Origin: CAXTPV01 sp965276715
GTDB taxonomy: Bacteria; Pseudomonadota; Alphaproteobacteria; Acetobacterales; Acetobacteraceae
Length of the DNA stretch: 64,000 nucleotides
Assembly: GCA_965276715.1 (NCBI GenBank)
Contig: OZ255622.1
Location: 3,844,001 to 3,908,000, forward strand
Direction of reading: 5' to 3'
Part shown: piece by piece, positions 43,898-53,262 of the stretch
How positions within the stretch are numbered: position 1 is the stretch's first letter
How the letters are laid out: every line of letters starts with the position of its first letter
Position numbers and translations under genes: made by a program
Notes under the pieces: generated by a model
The model's input: the letters and a program-made list of their open reading frames with translations, nothing else
The model's database searches: none
Told to the model about the DNA's origin: nothing

Positions 43898-45249
43898 GCG
43901 GCGTTTCCCGCCGACGAAAGCGCCCCCACGAGTTCGGCGAACCGTCGTCCGCGCGCCTCGAAGTCGGGGAACTGATCGAAGCTCGCCGCCGCCGGCGACA
44001 GCAGCACGATGCGCGCGCCCGTCCGCCGCGCCGCCTCGAACGCCATCGGAACCGCGTCGTCCAGCGTCCCCGCGATCCGGTGCGCGACACCGTGCGCGGC
44101 CAGCGTGCGGGCGAACATCGCCGCGTCCCGCCCGATCAGCAGCGCCTCGGCGACCTCGCCGAGGACGGGTGTGAGCGGCTCGATCCCGCCGTCCTTGGCA
44201 AGGCCCCCCGCGATCCAGATGCACCGTCCCATGCAGCCCAGCGCGCGCGACGCCGCGTCCGCGTTGGTCGCCTTGCTGTCGTCGACGAACGTGACGCCGT
44301 CGATTTCCGCGATCCGCTTCTGCCGGTGCGCCAGGCCCTTGAAGGTCGACAGTCCGGACGCGAGCGCGCCCGGTGCGACGCCGAGCCCGACGGCCAGCGC
44401 GCAGGCGGCGGCCGCGTTCTGCCGGTTATGCGTGCCCTGCAGCGCCGCGCAGTCGCGGATGCGCGCCACGAACGCGTCCCGATGCAGCAGCGCGCCATCG
44501 TGCACATGCCAGTCCGCGTCGCGATCGGCTCCCGACACCGTCACCGGCGCCGGCCGCAGCGCGTCCGCGACGCGCGCGCTTTCGGCGTCGTCGATGCCGA
44601 CGACCGCCAGATCGTCCACGCGCCTATTGGCAAAGATCGAGCGCTTGGCGGCGATGTAGCCGTCCATGCCGCCGTGCCGGTCGAGATGGTCGGGGGAGAT
44701 GTTGAGAAGAGCGGCGGCGTCGAAATGGAGGTCCGGGACGCGCTCGAGCATGTAGCTCGACATCTCGAGCACGTAGACGCCGTCGTGGCCGAGCAGCGGA
44801 AGGGCGAGACAAGCCGGTCCGAGATTGCCGCCCGCTTCGGTCTCGATGCCGGTGACGGCGAGGAGGTGGGCAAGGAGGACAGTGGTCGTCGACTTGCCGT
44901 TGGTGCCGGTAATGCCGACGAAACGGGCGCGCGAGCCCGACAGGCGGACGGCCTCGTGAAGAAGGGCGGCATCAGACAGTACGGGGATGGAGCGGGCGAT
45001 CGCGTCTTGCGCCAGCCGGTGGTCGTCCGCGATGCCGGGCGAGAGAACGAGGGCGTCGTAGCCCGACATCTCACCGGGTTCGCGGACGTCCAGGCCGGTG
45101 GCGGTGTCGCGTCCGGCCTCGCTGTCGTCCCAGCACGTGACCTCGGCACCCATCGATGCCAGCCGACGCGCCGCCGCCAGACCGTTGCGCCCGAGCCCGA
45201 CCACCGCGTAACGCCGCCCGGCGAACAGGCGATCCCCGATCCCGGTCAT
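43894..45249 (-). CDS. murD: UDP-N-acetylmuramoylalanine--D-glutamate ligase MurD
   Basis: A 451-residue Mur ligase. YAVVGLGRNGLAAARRLA is the N-terminal fold, GITGTNGKSTTTVLLAHLL the ATP loop, NISPDHLDRHGGMDGYIAAK and FKGLAHRQKRIAEIDGVTF the family core, and FVDDSKATNADA the C-terminal substrate site. The start overlaps the mraY stop as ATGA. Confidence 0.97.
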   Translation of the reverse strand: MTGIGDRLFAGRRYAVVGLGRNGLAAARRLASMGAEVTCWDDSEAGRDTATGLDVREPGEMSGYDALVLSPGIADDHRLAQDAIARSIPVLSDAALLHEAVRLSGSRARFVGITGTNGKSTTTVLLAHLLAVTGIETEAGGNLGPACLALPLLGHDGVYVLEMSSYMLERVPDLHFDAAALLNISPDHLDRHGGMDGYIAAKRSIFANRRVDDLAVVGIDDAESARVADALRPAPVTVSGADRDADWHVHDGALLHRDAFVARIRDCAALQGTHNRQNAAAACALAVGLGVAPGALASGLSTFKGLAHRQKRIAEIDGVTFVDDSKATNADAASRALGCMGRCIWIAGGLAKDGGIEPLTPVLGEVAEALLIGRDAAMFARTLAAHGVAHRIAGTLDDAVPMAFEAARRTGARIVLLSPAAASFDQFPDFEARGRRFAELVGALSSAGNAA

Positions 45250-46334
45250 CGGATCTTCAACGTCGCCAGGCCGATCAGGCCCAGGATCATCGAGATGATC
45301 CAGAACCGGATCACGATCGTCGCTTCCTCCCAGCCCTTCTTCTCGAAATGATGGTGCAGCGGCGCCATCAGGAACACGCGCCGTCCGGTGCGCTTGAACC
45401 AGAACACCTGGATGATCACCGACAGCGTCTCGACAACGAACAGTCCGCCCACGATCGCCAGCACGATCTCGTGCTTGACCGCGACCGCCACCGTGCCGAG
45501 CGCGCCGCCGAGGGCGAGGCTGCCGGTGTCGCCCATGAATACCTGCGCCGGTGGCGCGTTGAACCACAGGAAGCCCATCCCGGACCCGACCAGGGCCGCG
45601 CAGAACACCGCGAGCTCGCCGGTGCCCGGCACCCCGTGCAGCTGAAGATAGTCGGCGAACACGTGGTTGCCGACCAGGTAGGCGATCAGCGCGAACACCA
45701 TCGCCGCGATGATCGTCGGCACGATCGCGAGACCGTCGAGGCCGTCGGTGAAATTGACCGCATTGCCGGCGCCCGCGATCACCAGCATCGCGAAGACCGG
45801 GTAGAGCAGGCCGAGCGGCAGCAGCAGGTCCTTGGCGATCGGAAACGCGACGTCGCCGGCGATCGCGGCCGGGCTCAGATGCATCAGCCAGGCGCCCGCC
45901 ACGAGACCCGCGCCGAATTCGCACGCGAGCCTGATCCGCCCCGAAACACCCTTCGTGTTGCGCTTGGTGAGCTTGAGGAAATCGTCGGCGAACCCGATCG
46001 CGCCGAACGAAGCGGTGACCAGGAGGGCCGCCCACACATAGCCGCTCGACAGGTCCGCCCACAGCACGGTCGACAGGAACAGGCTCGACAGGATCAGCAC
46101 GCCGCCCATCGTCGGCGTGCCCTTCTTGGCCAGCAGATGCCGTTCGGGACCGAGCGTCCTGATCGGCTGTCCCGCCGGCTGCAGCGAGCGCAACCAGCCG
46201 ATGACCGCGGGTCCGACCAGGAAACTCGCCAGCAGCGAGGTCAGGCACGCGGCCCCCGACCGGAAGGTCAGGTAGTGCAGCAGGTTGAACACCGCCACGT
46301 GCCCGGCGTAGGGCCGGCTCAGATCGAACAGCAT
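45246..46334 (-). CDS. mraY: Phospho-MurNAc-pentapeptide transferase MraY
   Basis: A 362-residue integral membrane enzyme that makes lipid I. KKGTPTMGGVLIL, GFADDFLKLTKRNTKGVSG, AVNFTDGLDGLA, VFMGDTGSLALGG and LMAPLHHHFEKKGW carry the catalytic Asp and His residues. Ten hydrophobic segments are seen. The start overlaps the murF stop as TGATG. Confidence 0.98.
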   Translation of the reverse strand: MLFDLSRPYAGHVAVFNLLHYLTFRSGAACLTSLLASFLVGPAVIGWLRSLQPAGQPIRTLGPERHLLAKKGTPTMGGVLILSSLFLSTVLWADLSSGYVWAALLVTASFGAIGFADDFLKLTKRNTKGVSGRIRLACEFGAGLVAGAWLMHLSPAAIAGDVAFPIAKDLLLPLGLLYPVFAMLVIAGAGNAVNFTDGLDGLAIVPTIIAAMVFALIAYLVGNHVFADYLQLHGVPGTGELAVFCAALVGSGMGFLWFNAPPAQVFMGDTGSLALGGALGTVAVAVKHEIVLAIVGGLFVVETLSVIIQVFWFKRTGRRVFLMAPLHHHFEKKGWEEATIVIRFWIISMILGLIGLATLKIR

Positions 46335-47707
46335 CAGACCTGTCCGAGCAGCGCATCGACCACGACCCGCATCCGCGACCCGTTGCTTCCCTTGACCAGC
46401 ACGGCATCGCCCGGCCGCACCGCTGACGCGACATCGGATGCCAGCGACGCCGAATCGGCCGCCCACGCGCCCCGCACGCCAGCCGGCAGCGCCTCGAACA
46501 GCGCGCGCGACGACGCGCCGCAGCAGAACACCAGGTCCGCCGCGTCCGCCGCCGGTCCGGCGAGCGCCCTGTGCTCCTCGTCCGCCCAGCGTCCGAGTTC
46601 GAGCATGTCGCCGAGCACGGCGATGCGGCGCGTGGCCCGGGTCAGCGTCAGCACCTCGAGTGCTGCCCGCACCGATGGTCCGGACGCGTTGTAGCTCTCG
46701 TCGAGCAGCGTCGCCCGCCCGTCCAGGATCGTCCGCGTAAGGCCGCGGCCCGGCCCGGCCCGGAACGCGCCCAGCGCCGCCGCCGCCGCCTCGACATCGA
46801 CCTCGAGCGCCGCGCACACCGCGAGCACCGCGACCGCGTTGGCCGCCATGTGCCGCCCCGCCGCCCGCAGCACGAACGATACGGCGCGCCCGCCGATCGA
46901 GGCCGACACGACCGATCCCGCCGCGTCGTGGGTGACCGACAGCAGGCTCGCCTCGGACGCGCCGGGCCCGAACCCGATCGTGCGGGCGCCGCGCGGGACC
47001 GCGGCGCGCAGGAGCTCCACGAATGGCGCGTCGTCCGGCAGCACCGCGATCCCGCCCTCGGACAGCGCGCCGAAGATCGAGGCCTTCTCGCGCGCGATCG
47101 CCTCGACCCCGCCGATCGTGCCCACATGCGCGGTCCCGATCGCGGTCACCAGCGCCACGTCCGGCCGCACCAGGGCCGCGAGCGGCGCGATCTCGCCCCG
47201 ATGGTTGGTTCCGATCTCGGCGACGCAGAATGCGGCGTCCGTCGGCAGGCGGGCCAGCGTCAGCGGCACGCCCCAATGGTTGTTGTACGACGCGTCCGCC
47301 GCATGCACCCGGCCGGCCGGCGCCAGCGCGCAACGCAGCATCTCCTTGGCGGTGGTCTTGCCGACGCTGCCGGTGACCGCGACCACGCGGCCGCCGAAGC
47401 GGGCCCGGCCGGCACCCCCCAGCGACGTCAGTCCGGCCAGCGTGTCGGCGACCCGCAACACTGGCCCCGTCCACGCGCCCGGCCCGTGCACCATGGCAAG
47501 CGCGGCACCGCGCGCGAACGCGGCCTCGACATGCGCGTGGCCGTCGCCATGCTCGCCGGCCAGCGCGATGAACAGGGCGCCCGGCGCGAGGGTGCGGCTG
47601 TCGATCGCGACACCGCTCACGTCCCCCCGCGTAGTCCGGGCGCCCTCCGGCGTCAGCTCCCCCCCGGTCGCCGCCGCCAGCGCCTCGCCCGTCCACAGCG
47701 CGCTCAT
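46334..47707 (-). CDS. murF: UDP-MurNAc-tripeptide--D-Ala-D-Ala ligase MurF
   Basis: A 457-residue Mur ligase that adds the D-Ala-D-Ala made by Ddl. GVAIDSRTLAPGALFIAL is the N-terminal domain, VAVTGSVGKTTAKEMLRCAL the ATP loop, EIGTNHRGEIAPLA and LLDESYNASGPSVRAAL the family core, and VLVKGSNGSRM the C-terminal signature. The start overlaps the murE stop as ATGA. Confidence 0.97.
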   Translation of the reverse strand: MSALWTGEALAAATGGELTPEGARTTRGDVSGVAIDSRTLAPGALFIALAGEHGDGHAHVEAAFARGAALAMVHGPGAWTGPVLRVADTLAGLTSLGGAGRARFGGRVVAVTGSVGKTTAKEMLRCALAPAGRVHAADASYNNHWGVPLTLARLPTDAAFCVAEIGTNHRGEIAPLAALVRPDVALVTAIGTAHVGTIGGVEAIAREKASIFGALSEGGIAVLPDDAPFVELLRAAVPRGARTIGFGPGASEASLLSVTHDAAGSVVSASIGGRAVSFVLRAAGRHMAANAVAVLAVCAALEVDVEAAAAALGAFRAGPGRGLTRTILDGRATLLDESYNASGPSVRAALEVLTLTRATRRIAVLGDMLELGRWADEEHRALAGPAADAADLVFCCGASSRALFEALPAGVRGAWAADSASLASDVASAVRPGDAVLVKGSNGSRMRVVVDALLGQV

Positions 47708-49203
47708 CGCGCCGCGCCACCGGCAAGGCGAACCACCATTTCGACATCGTCGAACGGGAGCGTCTCGCCCGCGACGCTCTGCCCGCTCTCGTGCCCCTTT
47801 CCCGCCACCACCAGGACGTCGCCGCCGCGCAGCGCCGCGAGCCCCGCCGCGATCGCCGCCTCGCGCCCGGCGACCTCGACCAGTCCGCCTCCCGCCATCA
47901 CCTCGGACCGGATCGCGGCCGGGTCCTCGAAGCGCGGATTGTCGTCGGTCACGATCGCGATGTCCGCCAGCCGGGCCGCGATCGCTCCCATCAGCGTCCG
48001 TTTGCCCCGATCCCGGTCGCCGCCGGCGCCGAACACCACCACCACCCGCCCGTCCGCATGTGGCCGGACCGAGGTCAGCAGCCGCTCGAGCCCGTCGGGC
48101 GTGTGGGCGTAGTCGACATAGGCCGCCGCCCCGTTCGGCAGCACGGTGGCCAGCTCCAGCCGCCCGCGCACCCCGTCCAGGTGCTCCAGCCGGTCGATCA
48201 GGGCCGCGACCGGCCTGCCTTCCGCGCTCGCGACCAGGGAGGCCGCCAGCAACGCGTTGTCGACCTGGTAGCGCCCGGCGAGCGGCAGGTTGAACTGGCG
48301 CGCGACGCCGTCCACCTCGATCCCCACCACCTGTCGGTTCGGCATCGGCCGGACCGACACGAGCCGGATCGTCCGGCCGCGCTCGCCCACGCTCGAGAGC
48401 GTCAGACCGCGGGCCTCCGCGATCGCCTCGATCGCCGACAACGTCGCCGGATCGGCGTCCGCGTTGACCGACACCGCCGCGCCACGCGGCAGGATCTCGT
48501 CGAACAGGCGCAATTTCGCGGTCCGGTAGGCGGCCTCCGTGCCGTGGTAGTCCAGATGATCGCGGGTCAGGTTCGAGAACCCCGCCGCCCGTAGCCGAAC
48601 CCCGTCCAGCCTGAACTGCGCGAGCCCGTGCGAGGACGCCTCCATCGCCGCCCGTTCCACGCCCGCGCGTGCCAGCGCCGCCAGCGTGCCCGCCAGTGCC
48701 ACCGGGTCGGGCGTGGTCAGCGCGGGCCCGGCATCCACGAGAACACCGTCGGGCGCCCGCAGGCCCAGCGTCCCGAGCGATGCCGCCCGCTTGCCCGCCA
48801 GCGTCCACAACTGCCGGCAGAACTCCGCCGTGCTCGTCTTGCCGTTGGTGCCCGTGACCGCGACGATCCCGTCGGGCTGCGGACCCGCCAGCACCGAGGC
48901 GATCCGCGCCAGCGCCCGGCGCGGCTCGGCGATCTCGACCAGCGGCCGCCGGTCGACGCCTTCCGGCCACGCCGTTCCCGCAGGCGCCAGCACGACGCTG
49001 GCACCACGCGCCACCGCGTCGCCGATGAACCGCCGCCCGTCCGCCTCCGACCCGGGCAGCGCCGCGAACAGCGCGCCCGCAGTCACGCGCCGCGAGTCCG
49101 CCGTCACCGACCCCACCTCGACCGTCTCGGCACCCGGCCCGAGCGCGGATCGGCCCTCGGGCTGATCGACCCGCGCATGGCGGAGGAGTTCAGCGAGTTG
49201 CAT
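47704..49203 (-). CDS. murE: UDP-MurNAc-L-Ala-D-Glu--meso-diaminopimelate ligase MurE
   Basis: A 499-residue Mur ligase. TADSRRVTAGALFAALPG is the N-terminal domain, VAVTGTNGKTSTAEFCRQL the ATP loop, and DDNPRFEDP contains the DNPR motif that selects meso-diaminopimelate rather than lysine. ASSHGLAQFRLDG and VDYAHTPDGLERLL are family hallmarks. It overlaps ftsI by 14 bases. Confidence 0.97.
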   Translation of the reverse strand: MQLAELLRHARVDQPEGRSALGPGAETVEVGSVTADSRRVTAGALFAALPGSEADGRRFIGDAVARGASVVLAPAGTAWPEGVDRRPLVEIAEPRRALARIASVLAGPQPDGIVAVTGTNGKTSTAEFCRQLWTLAGKRAASLGTLGLRAPDGVLVDAGPALTTPDPVALAGTLAALARAGVERAAMEASSHGLAQFRLDGVRLRAAGFSNLTRDHLDYHGTEAAYRTAKLRLFDEILPRGAAVSVNADADPATLSAIEAIAEARGLTLSSVGERGRTIRLVSVRPMPNRQVVGIEVDGVARQFNLPLAGRYQVDNALLAASLVASAEGRPVAALIDRLEHLDGVRGRLELATVLPNGAAAYVDYAHTPDGLERLLTSVRPHADGRVVVVFGAGGDRDRGKRTLMGAIAARLADIAIVTDDNPRFEDPAAIRSEVMAGGGLVEVAGREAAIAAGLAALRGGDVLVVAGKGHESGQSVAGETLPFDDVEMVVRLAGGAAR

Positions 49204-51103
49204 CGACGCTCCCGGCCGGCGCCAGGGCCGCGACCACCTCGCGCCCGTGCCGCGGCTTGCGGGTGGCCACCCGCCCTTCGCCGGGATCGCCGGGGTCGTT
49301 GCCCGGCCCGAGCGTGCGCGCGCCCGACGGCGGACCAGGCTGCAGCGGCATGTCGATCGACGCCTGCACCGCGTCCGCCCCGTCGGTCACCGGGAACAGC
49401 CCGAGCATCGGGGCGGCGCGCGCGATCACCTTGGCGACCGTCGGCGCCGCGTTCCAGGCCGCCGTCGTCCAGCCATGCGTGTCCTTGGTCGCCTGCGGGT
49501 TGTCGAGCATCACGTAGACCGCGTAACGCGGACTGTTCATCGGGAACACCGACGTGAAGGCCGAGATGTTCTGGTGCTTGAGGTAGCCGCCATGCGGGCC
49601 GATCTTCTCGGCCGTGCCGGTCTTGCCGCCCAGGAAATAGCCCGGCACGTCGGCGGCCTTGACCTTGCTCACGGTGCCCTTCGTGACCACCAGGCGGAGC
49701 AGCTTGCGCAGAGTCGTCGAGGTCTCCTCGGTCATCAGACGCGTGCCGCCGACCGGGCCGTCCGGCTCCGCTGCGTCCTCGGCACGTGCCTGCAGCGTGG
49801 GCGTGACCAGCACGCCGCCGTTGGCGGTGGCGGCGGTGCCGCGCACGATCGCGAGCGGGGACTCGGCGACGCCATGACCGAACGCCACCGTCATGATCGT
49901 CGATTCTCCCCAGTTCTTGACGGAAGGAATGATCGGGAACGCGCTTTCCGGCAGTTCCACCGGAGTGCGCCGGAAAAAGCCCATGTTGCGGAGCCAGTCC
50001 TGCTGGCGCGTGGCGCCCGCGTCGAGCGCGATGTGCGCCGCGGCCGGGTTGGAGGAATACGCGATCACCTCCGCCATCGTCAGCCACGGCGCGAAATGGT
50101 CGGTCTTCATGTCGGAGATCGTGAAGCGGCCGATATGGATCGGACGCGACGAGAACTTGTCCCAGACATGCGCGACGCCGTCCGACAGCGCCATCGCCGC
50201 CGTCTGCAGCTTGAACGTCGAACCGGGCTCGTACATGCCGGTGACCGCACGGTTGAAGCGCGCGTCCGGATCGGCACGCCCGAAATCGTTCGCGTCGTAG
50301 TCGGGCAGCGAGACCATCGCCAGGATCTCGCCGGTGCGCACGTCCATGACGATCCCGCACCCGTCCAACGCCCGGAAATTGGCGATGGCCTGTGACAGCT
50401 CGTCGCGCACCACCGCCTGGACGCGCACATCGAGCGAAAGCCGCAGCGGATCGGTGCTCGTGGTCAGACGGCGATCGAAGAATTTCTCGACGCCCGCCAC
50501 CCCGTGATCGTCGATGTCGACCGCGCCCATCACCTGGGCGGCGGTCCGGCCGAGCGGATAGCGGCGCTTCTCGCCCGGCTCGAATTCGATCCCCGGAATG
50601 CCGAGATCGTTGATCGCCATCTCCTGGTCGGGCGTGATCTCGCGCGCCACGTAGACGAACCGTTTCGCCTCCGACAGGCGCTTGACCGTCGCCGCCTCGT
50701 CGAGTGCCGGCAGCACGTCGTGCAGCTTGCGCGCGACCGCTGCCGGCTCGACGACCACGCGCGGGTCGGCATAGACGTTGGCGAGCGGCAGCGAGATCGC
50801 CAGGATCTGCCCGTTGCGGTCGGTGATCGTCGCGCGTCGCGTGAACGGCATCATCTGCCCAGACAGCGACGGGCCGTCCGGCCCGGAGGGCGCTTCCACC
50901 ACGGGCACCAGCGGCATCACGTCGCGGCCGGGCACCGCGGTGGGCATCAGCACGGTCGCCAACGCCAGCTTGACGCCGACCAGCCCGAACAAGCCTGCGA
51001 AGCCGCACGCGGTCGCCAGCAGCCGCATGCGCATCGTCTCGAGCCGCGCCCGCTCGGCGAGGTCGCGATCGGTCACCCGGACATGGACCTCGCGTCCCGC
51101 CAC
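49190..51103 (-). CDS. ftsI: Septal penicillin-binding protein FtsI (PBP3)
   Basis: A 637-residue class B transpeptidase. One transmembrane helix is near residues 27-50, and the pedestal domain has PLGRTAAQVMGAVD. The active site shows EPGSTFKLQTA (SxxK), AYSSNPAA (SxN) and LGGKTGTAEK (KTG). A C-terminal Pro/Gly/Arg-rich extension follows the transpeptidase domain. The start is GTG 51103 with only a weak ribosome binding site; a tandem repeat fills the gap back to ftsL. Confidence 0.95.
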   Translation of the reverse strand: MAGREVHVRVTDRDLAERARLETMRMRLLATACGFAGLFGLVGVKLALATVLMPTAVPGRDVMPLVPVVEAPSGPDGPSLSGQMMPFTRRATITDRNGQILAISLPLANVYADPRVVVEPAAVARKLHDVLPALDEAATVKRLSEAKRFVYVAREITPDQEMAINDLGIPGIEFEPGEKRRYPLGRTAAQVMGAVDIDDHGVAGVEKFFDRRLTTSTDPLRLSLDVRVQAVVRDELSQAIANFRALDGCGIVMDVRTGEILAMVSLPDYDANDFGRADPDARFNRAVTGMYEPGSTFKLQTAAMALSDGVAHVWDKFSSRPIHIGRFTISDMKTDHFAPWLTMAEVIAYSSNPAAAHIALDAGATRQQDWLRNMGFFRRTPVELPESAFPIIPSVKNWGESTIMTVAFGHGVAESPLAIVRGTAATANGGVLVTPTLQARAEDAAEPDGPVGGTRLMTEETSTTLRKLLRLVVTKGTVSKVKAADVPGYFLGGKTGTAEKIGPHGGYLKHQNISAFTSVFPMNSPRYAVYVMLDNPQATKDTHGWTTAAWNAAPTVAKVIARAAPMLGLFPVTDGADAVQASIDMPLQPGPPSGARTLGPGNDPGDPGEGRVATRKPRHGREVVAALAPAGSVDATR

Positions 51104-51116
51104 CTAGGCGCACCCC

Positions 51117-51193
51117 GTCATCGCGACTCGATCGGCGCGACTGGTCATCGCGACGTGATCGGCGCGGTTGGTCATCGCGACGCCATCGGCGGC
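51117..51193. repeat. 27-bp tandem repeat in the ftsL-ftsI gap
   Basis: Units 51117-51143 and 51144-51170 differ at about five positions, and a third partial copy runs into the end of ftsL (to about 51193). Each unit begins GTCATCGCGAC; on the coding strand this is GTCGCGATGAC, so each copy carries an ATG-like triplet. The ftsL stop lies in the third copy. Confidence 0.75.
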
Positions 51194-51813
51194 GCCATCG
51201 CCATGTGCGCCATCCCGAGCGCCGAGCCGGCGAACACCGGCGCCGATGGCGGCGCGTGCCACGCCCCGGACAGGATCGGCGCCGGCGGCGCGAACGACGC
51301 CACCTGATGCACCAGCGTCACCGGCCGCTGCATTGCCGCCACCATCGTCCGGTGCGGCACGGGGACGTGCCTCGCACGGGCGATCCGGACCGGCTTCGTC
51401 TCGGCCGGCTTCGGCGCCTGCACCGCCAGGACCGGGACGACCGGCGCCACCGGGGCGGGAGCCGTCGCCGCCTGCGCTGCCGCCAGCACCACCGGCGGCG
51501 GCGTCGGCACCACGGAGGGCGCACCCACCGCCGGCAGATGCTTGTCGAGATCGGCCGCCTGCACGAACTGGGTCGGCGCCATCGGCTGCAACCGCGGCAG
51601 GAACCTTGCCGCCAGCGTCTGCAGCCGGTCCGGCTGGTTCAGCAGCGCCCACTCGGCCCGCAGCATCGACGTGCGGTCCTCGGTCCGGTGCGTGTCGGTC
51701 ACCACCGCGCGGATCCTGTCGTCGAGCAGCGTCGTCCGGTGCTTCTCCGAGTAGAGATAGAGCCCCGATCCCGCCGCCAGCAGCACCGTCAGGCAGGTGA
51801 ACGGCCTGATCAT
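51172..51813 (-). CDS. ftsL: Cell division protein FtsL with an extended Pro/Ala-rich tail
   Basis: A 213-residue divisome protein. An N-terminal transmembrane segment (FTCLTVLLAAGSGLYLYSE) leads into a coiled-coil-prone region (RTEDRTSMLRAEWALLNQPD, then LQTLAARFLPRLQPMAPTQF), which is the FtsL core. Residues about 95-213 are a Pro/Ala/Val/Met-rich tail, unusual since FtsL proteins are commonly near 100-130 residues. Its place between rsmH and ftsI and the ATGA overlap with rsmH support the call. Confidence 0.88.
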   Translation of the reverse strand: MIRPFTCLTVLLAAGSGLYLYSEKHRTTLLDDRIRAVVTDTHRTEDRTSMLRAEWALLNQPDRLQTLAARFLPRLQPMAPTQFVQAADLDKHLPAVGAPSVVPTPPPVVLAAAQAATAPAPVAPVVPVLAVQAPKPAETKPVRIARARHVPVPHRTMVAAMQRPVTLVHQVASFAPPAPILSGAWHAPPSAPVFAGSALGMAHMAMAPPMASR

Positions 51814-52736
51814 CGCATCGCCTCCAGACGCACCATCGCGCGCAACTTCGCACTGCGGGCCCGCGGATTGCGCCTCGCCTCGCCGTCCGTCGGCCGCTGC
51901 GCCCGCCGCGTCAACAGCGAGAAGCCGGCGGGCGCGCGCACGACGCCCGGCACATGCCGCGAGGGCAGCGGCGCCTGTCCGGACGCCTCGACCATGAACC
52001 GCTTGACGATCCGGTCCTCGAGCGAATGGAACGACACCACCACTAGCCGGCCGCCATCGGCCAGCAGCGACGCGGCGGCGGCCAGCCCGCGCTCGATCTC
52101 GCCCAGCTCGTCGTTGACCCTGATCCGGAGCGCCTGGAACGACCGGGTCGCCGGATCGATGCCGTCCTTCGAGCCCGGGACGACGCCGCGGACGATCGAC
52201 GCCAACTGCCCGGTCGTCGTGATCGGCGCCTCGCGACGGGCGGCCACGATCGCCGCCGCGACACGACGCGAGCGGCGCTCCTCGCCCAGCGAGAACAGCA
52301 GGTCGGCGAGCGCGCCCTCGGGCAGCTCTGCCACCAGGTCGGCCGCCGTCGGCCCCAAACGCCCCATCCGCATGTCGAGCGGCCCGTCGGCGCGAAAGCT
52401 GAAGCCCCGTTCCGCCGCGTCGAGCTGGAACGACGACACGCCCAGATCGAGCACCACGCCGTCGAGCGTCTCGATCCCTCGCGCCGCCAGCAGCGCCACC
52501 ATGTCGCCGAAAGTGCCTTCCATCAGGCAGAGGCCAGGATGGCGCGATGCCAGCAGGGCGCCGCGCGCGATCGCCTCCGGGTCGCGGTCGATCGCGAACA
52601 GCGTGCACCCCGACGCCAGGATCGCCTCCGCATACCCGCCGCCGCCGAACGTGCCGTCGAGGTAGCGGCCCCCCGGCCTGGGCGCGAGCCACGCCAGCAC
52701 CTCGTCGCGCATCACCGGAACATGCGCGGGGCCCAT
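51810..52736 (-). CDS. rsmH: 16S rRNA (cytosine-1402-N4)-methyltransferase RsmH (MraW)
   Basis: A 308-residue SAM-dependent methyltransferase for C1402 of 16S rRNA. HVPVMRDEVLAWL, YLDGTFGGGGYAEAIL (SAM loop), GVVLDLGVSSFQLD and SFHSLEDRIVKRFM are hallmarks. It begins one base after the mraZ stop. Confidence 0.97.
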   Translation of the reverse strand: MGPAHVPVMRDEVLAWLAPRPGGRYLDGTFGGGGYAEAILASGCTLFAIDRDPEAIARGALLASRHPGLCLMEGTFGDMVALLAARGIETLDGVVLDLGVSSFQLDAAERGFSFRADGPLDMRMGRLGPTAADLVAELPEGALADLLFSLGEERRSRRVAAAIVAARREAPITTTGQLASIVRGVVPGSKDGIDPATRSFQALRIRVNDELGEIERGLAAAASLLADGGRLVVVSFHSLEDRIVKRFMVEASGQAPLPSRHVPGVVRAPAGFSLLTRRAQRPTDGEARRNPRARSAKLRAMVRLEAMR

Positions 52737-52737
52737 C

Positions 52738-53205
52738 TCAGCCGCCTCCTTGCAGCATCCGCGCCGGCAGCGTCACCGTGCGGGCGGCGGCGCGCGCCTC
52801 GCCGCGGCGCCTCGCCGCCGCCTCCGGTTCCCAGATCTGGAAGATCTGCCCGAGCCCCATGAACACCACCGAAGACGACAGACCGGCATGCGCCGCGAAA
52901 CTCTCTGGAAGCACGATTCGGCCCTCCTTGTCCGCTTCCACCGTCGTCGCATCCGCAAACAGCGCGGCCGCCAAATCGTCATGCGCCGCCGAGAACAGGT
53001 CGAGCCCGTCGAGCGGACTGGCCAGGCGCGCGAATGTCGCGTGCGGCCAGCACTCGATGCAGGCATGCGTGTGCGACGGCCGCAGCACCAGGCCGATCGC
53101 CTCTCCCCCGTCCATCGCGCGCAGCCCCGCACGAAACGGTGCCGGAATGGACACCCTTCCCTTGGCGTCGATCCGGTTCTGGTGGGTGCCCAGGAATTGG
53201 GTCAC
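52738..53205 (-). CDS. mraZ: Transcriptional regulator MraZ
   Basis: A 155-residue double SpoVT/AbrB-type DNA-binding protein that in other bacteria represses the dcw operon. FLGTHQNRIDAKGRVSIPAP and, in the second half, VEADKEGRIVLPESFAAHAG are the paired MraZ motifs. The start is GTG 53205. Four TGGGN boxes lie 23 bases upstream, consistent with autoregulation. Confidence 0.95.
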   Translation of the reverse strand: MTQFLGTHQNRIDAKGRVSIPAPFRAGLRAMDGGEAIGLVLRPSHTHACIECWPHATFARLASPLDGLDLFSAAHDDLAAALFADATTVEADKEGRIVLPESFAAHAGLSSSVVFMGLGQIFQIWEPEAAARRRGEARAAARTVTLPARMLQGGG

Positions 53206-53227
53206 AGCCGGATCTCGACCTCATGGA

Positions 53228-53262
53228 TGGGTGTTCATGGGATATCATGGGCACTCATGGGG
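53228..53262 (-). promoter_or_regulatory. Four MraZ-box-like TGGGN repeats with 10-bp spacing
   Basis: TGGG occurs at 53228, 53238, 53248 and 53258 on the plus strand, each followed by one base and a 5-base spacer. This matches the described MraZ operator pattern of TGGGN repeats separated by five bases, but on the strand opposite to transcription. The boxes span the spacer and -10 of the predicted mraZ promoter. Confidence 0.7.

Noticed and set aside
51117..51193. Tandem repeat considered as a CRISPR array
   Set aside because: The units are directly adjacent with no spacers, and no cas genes are nearby.
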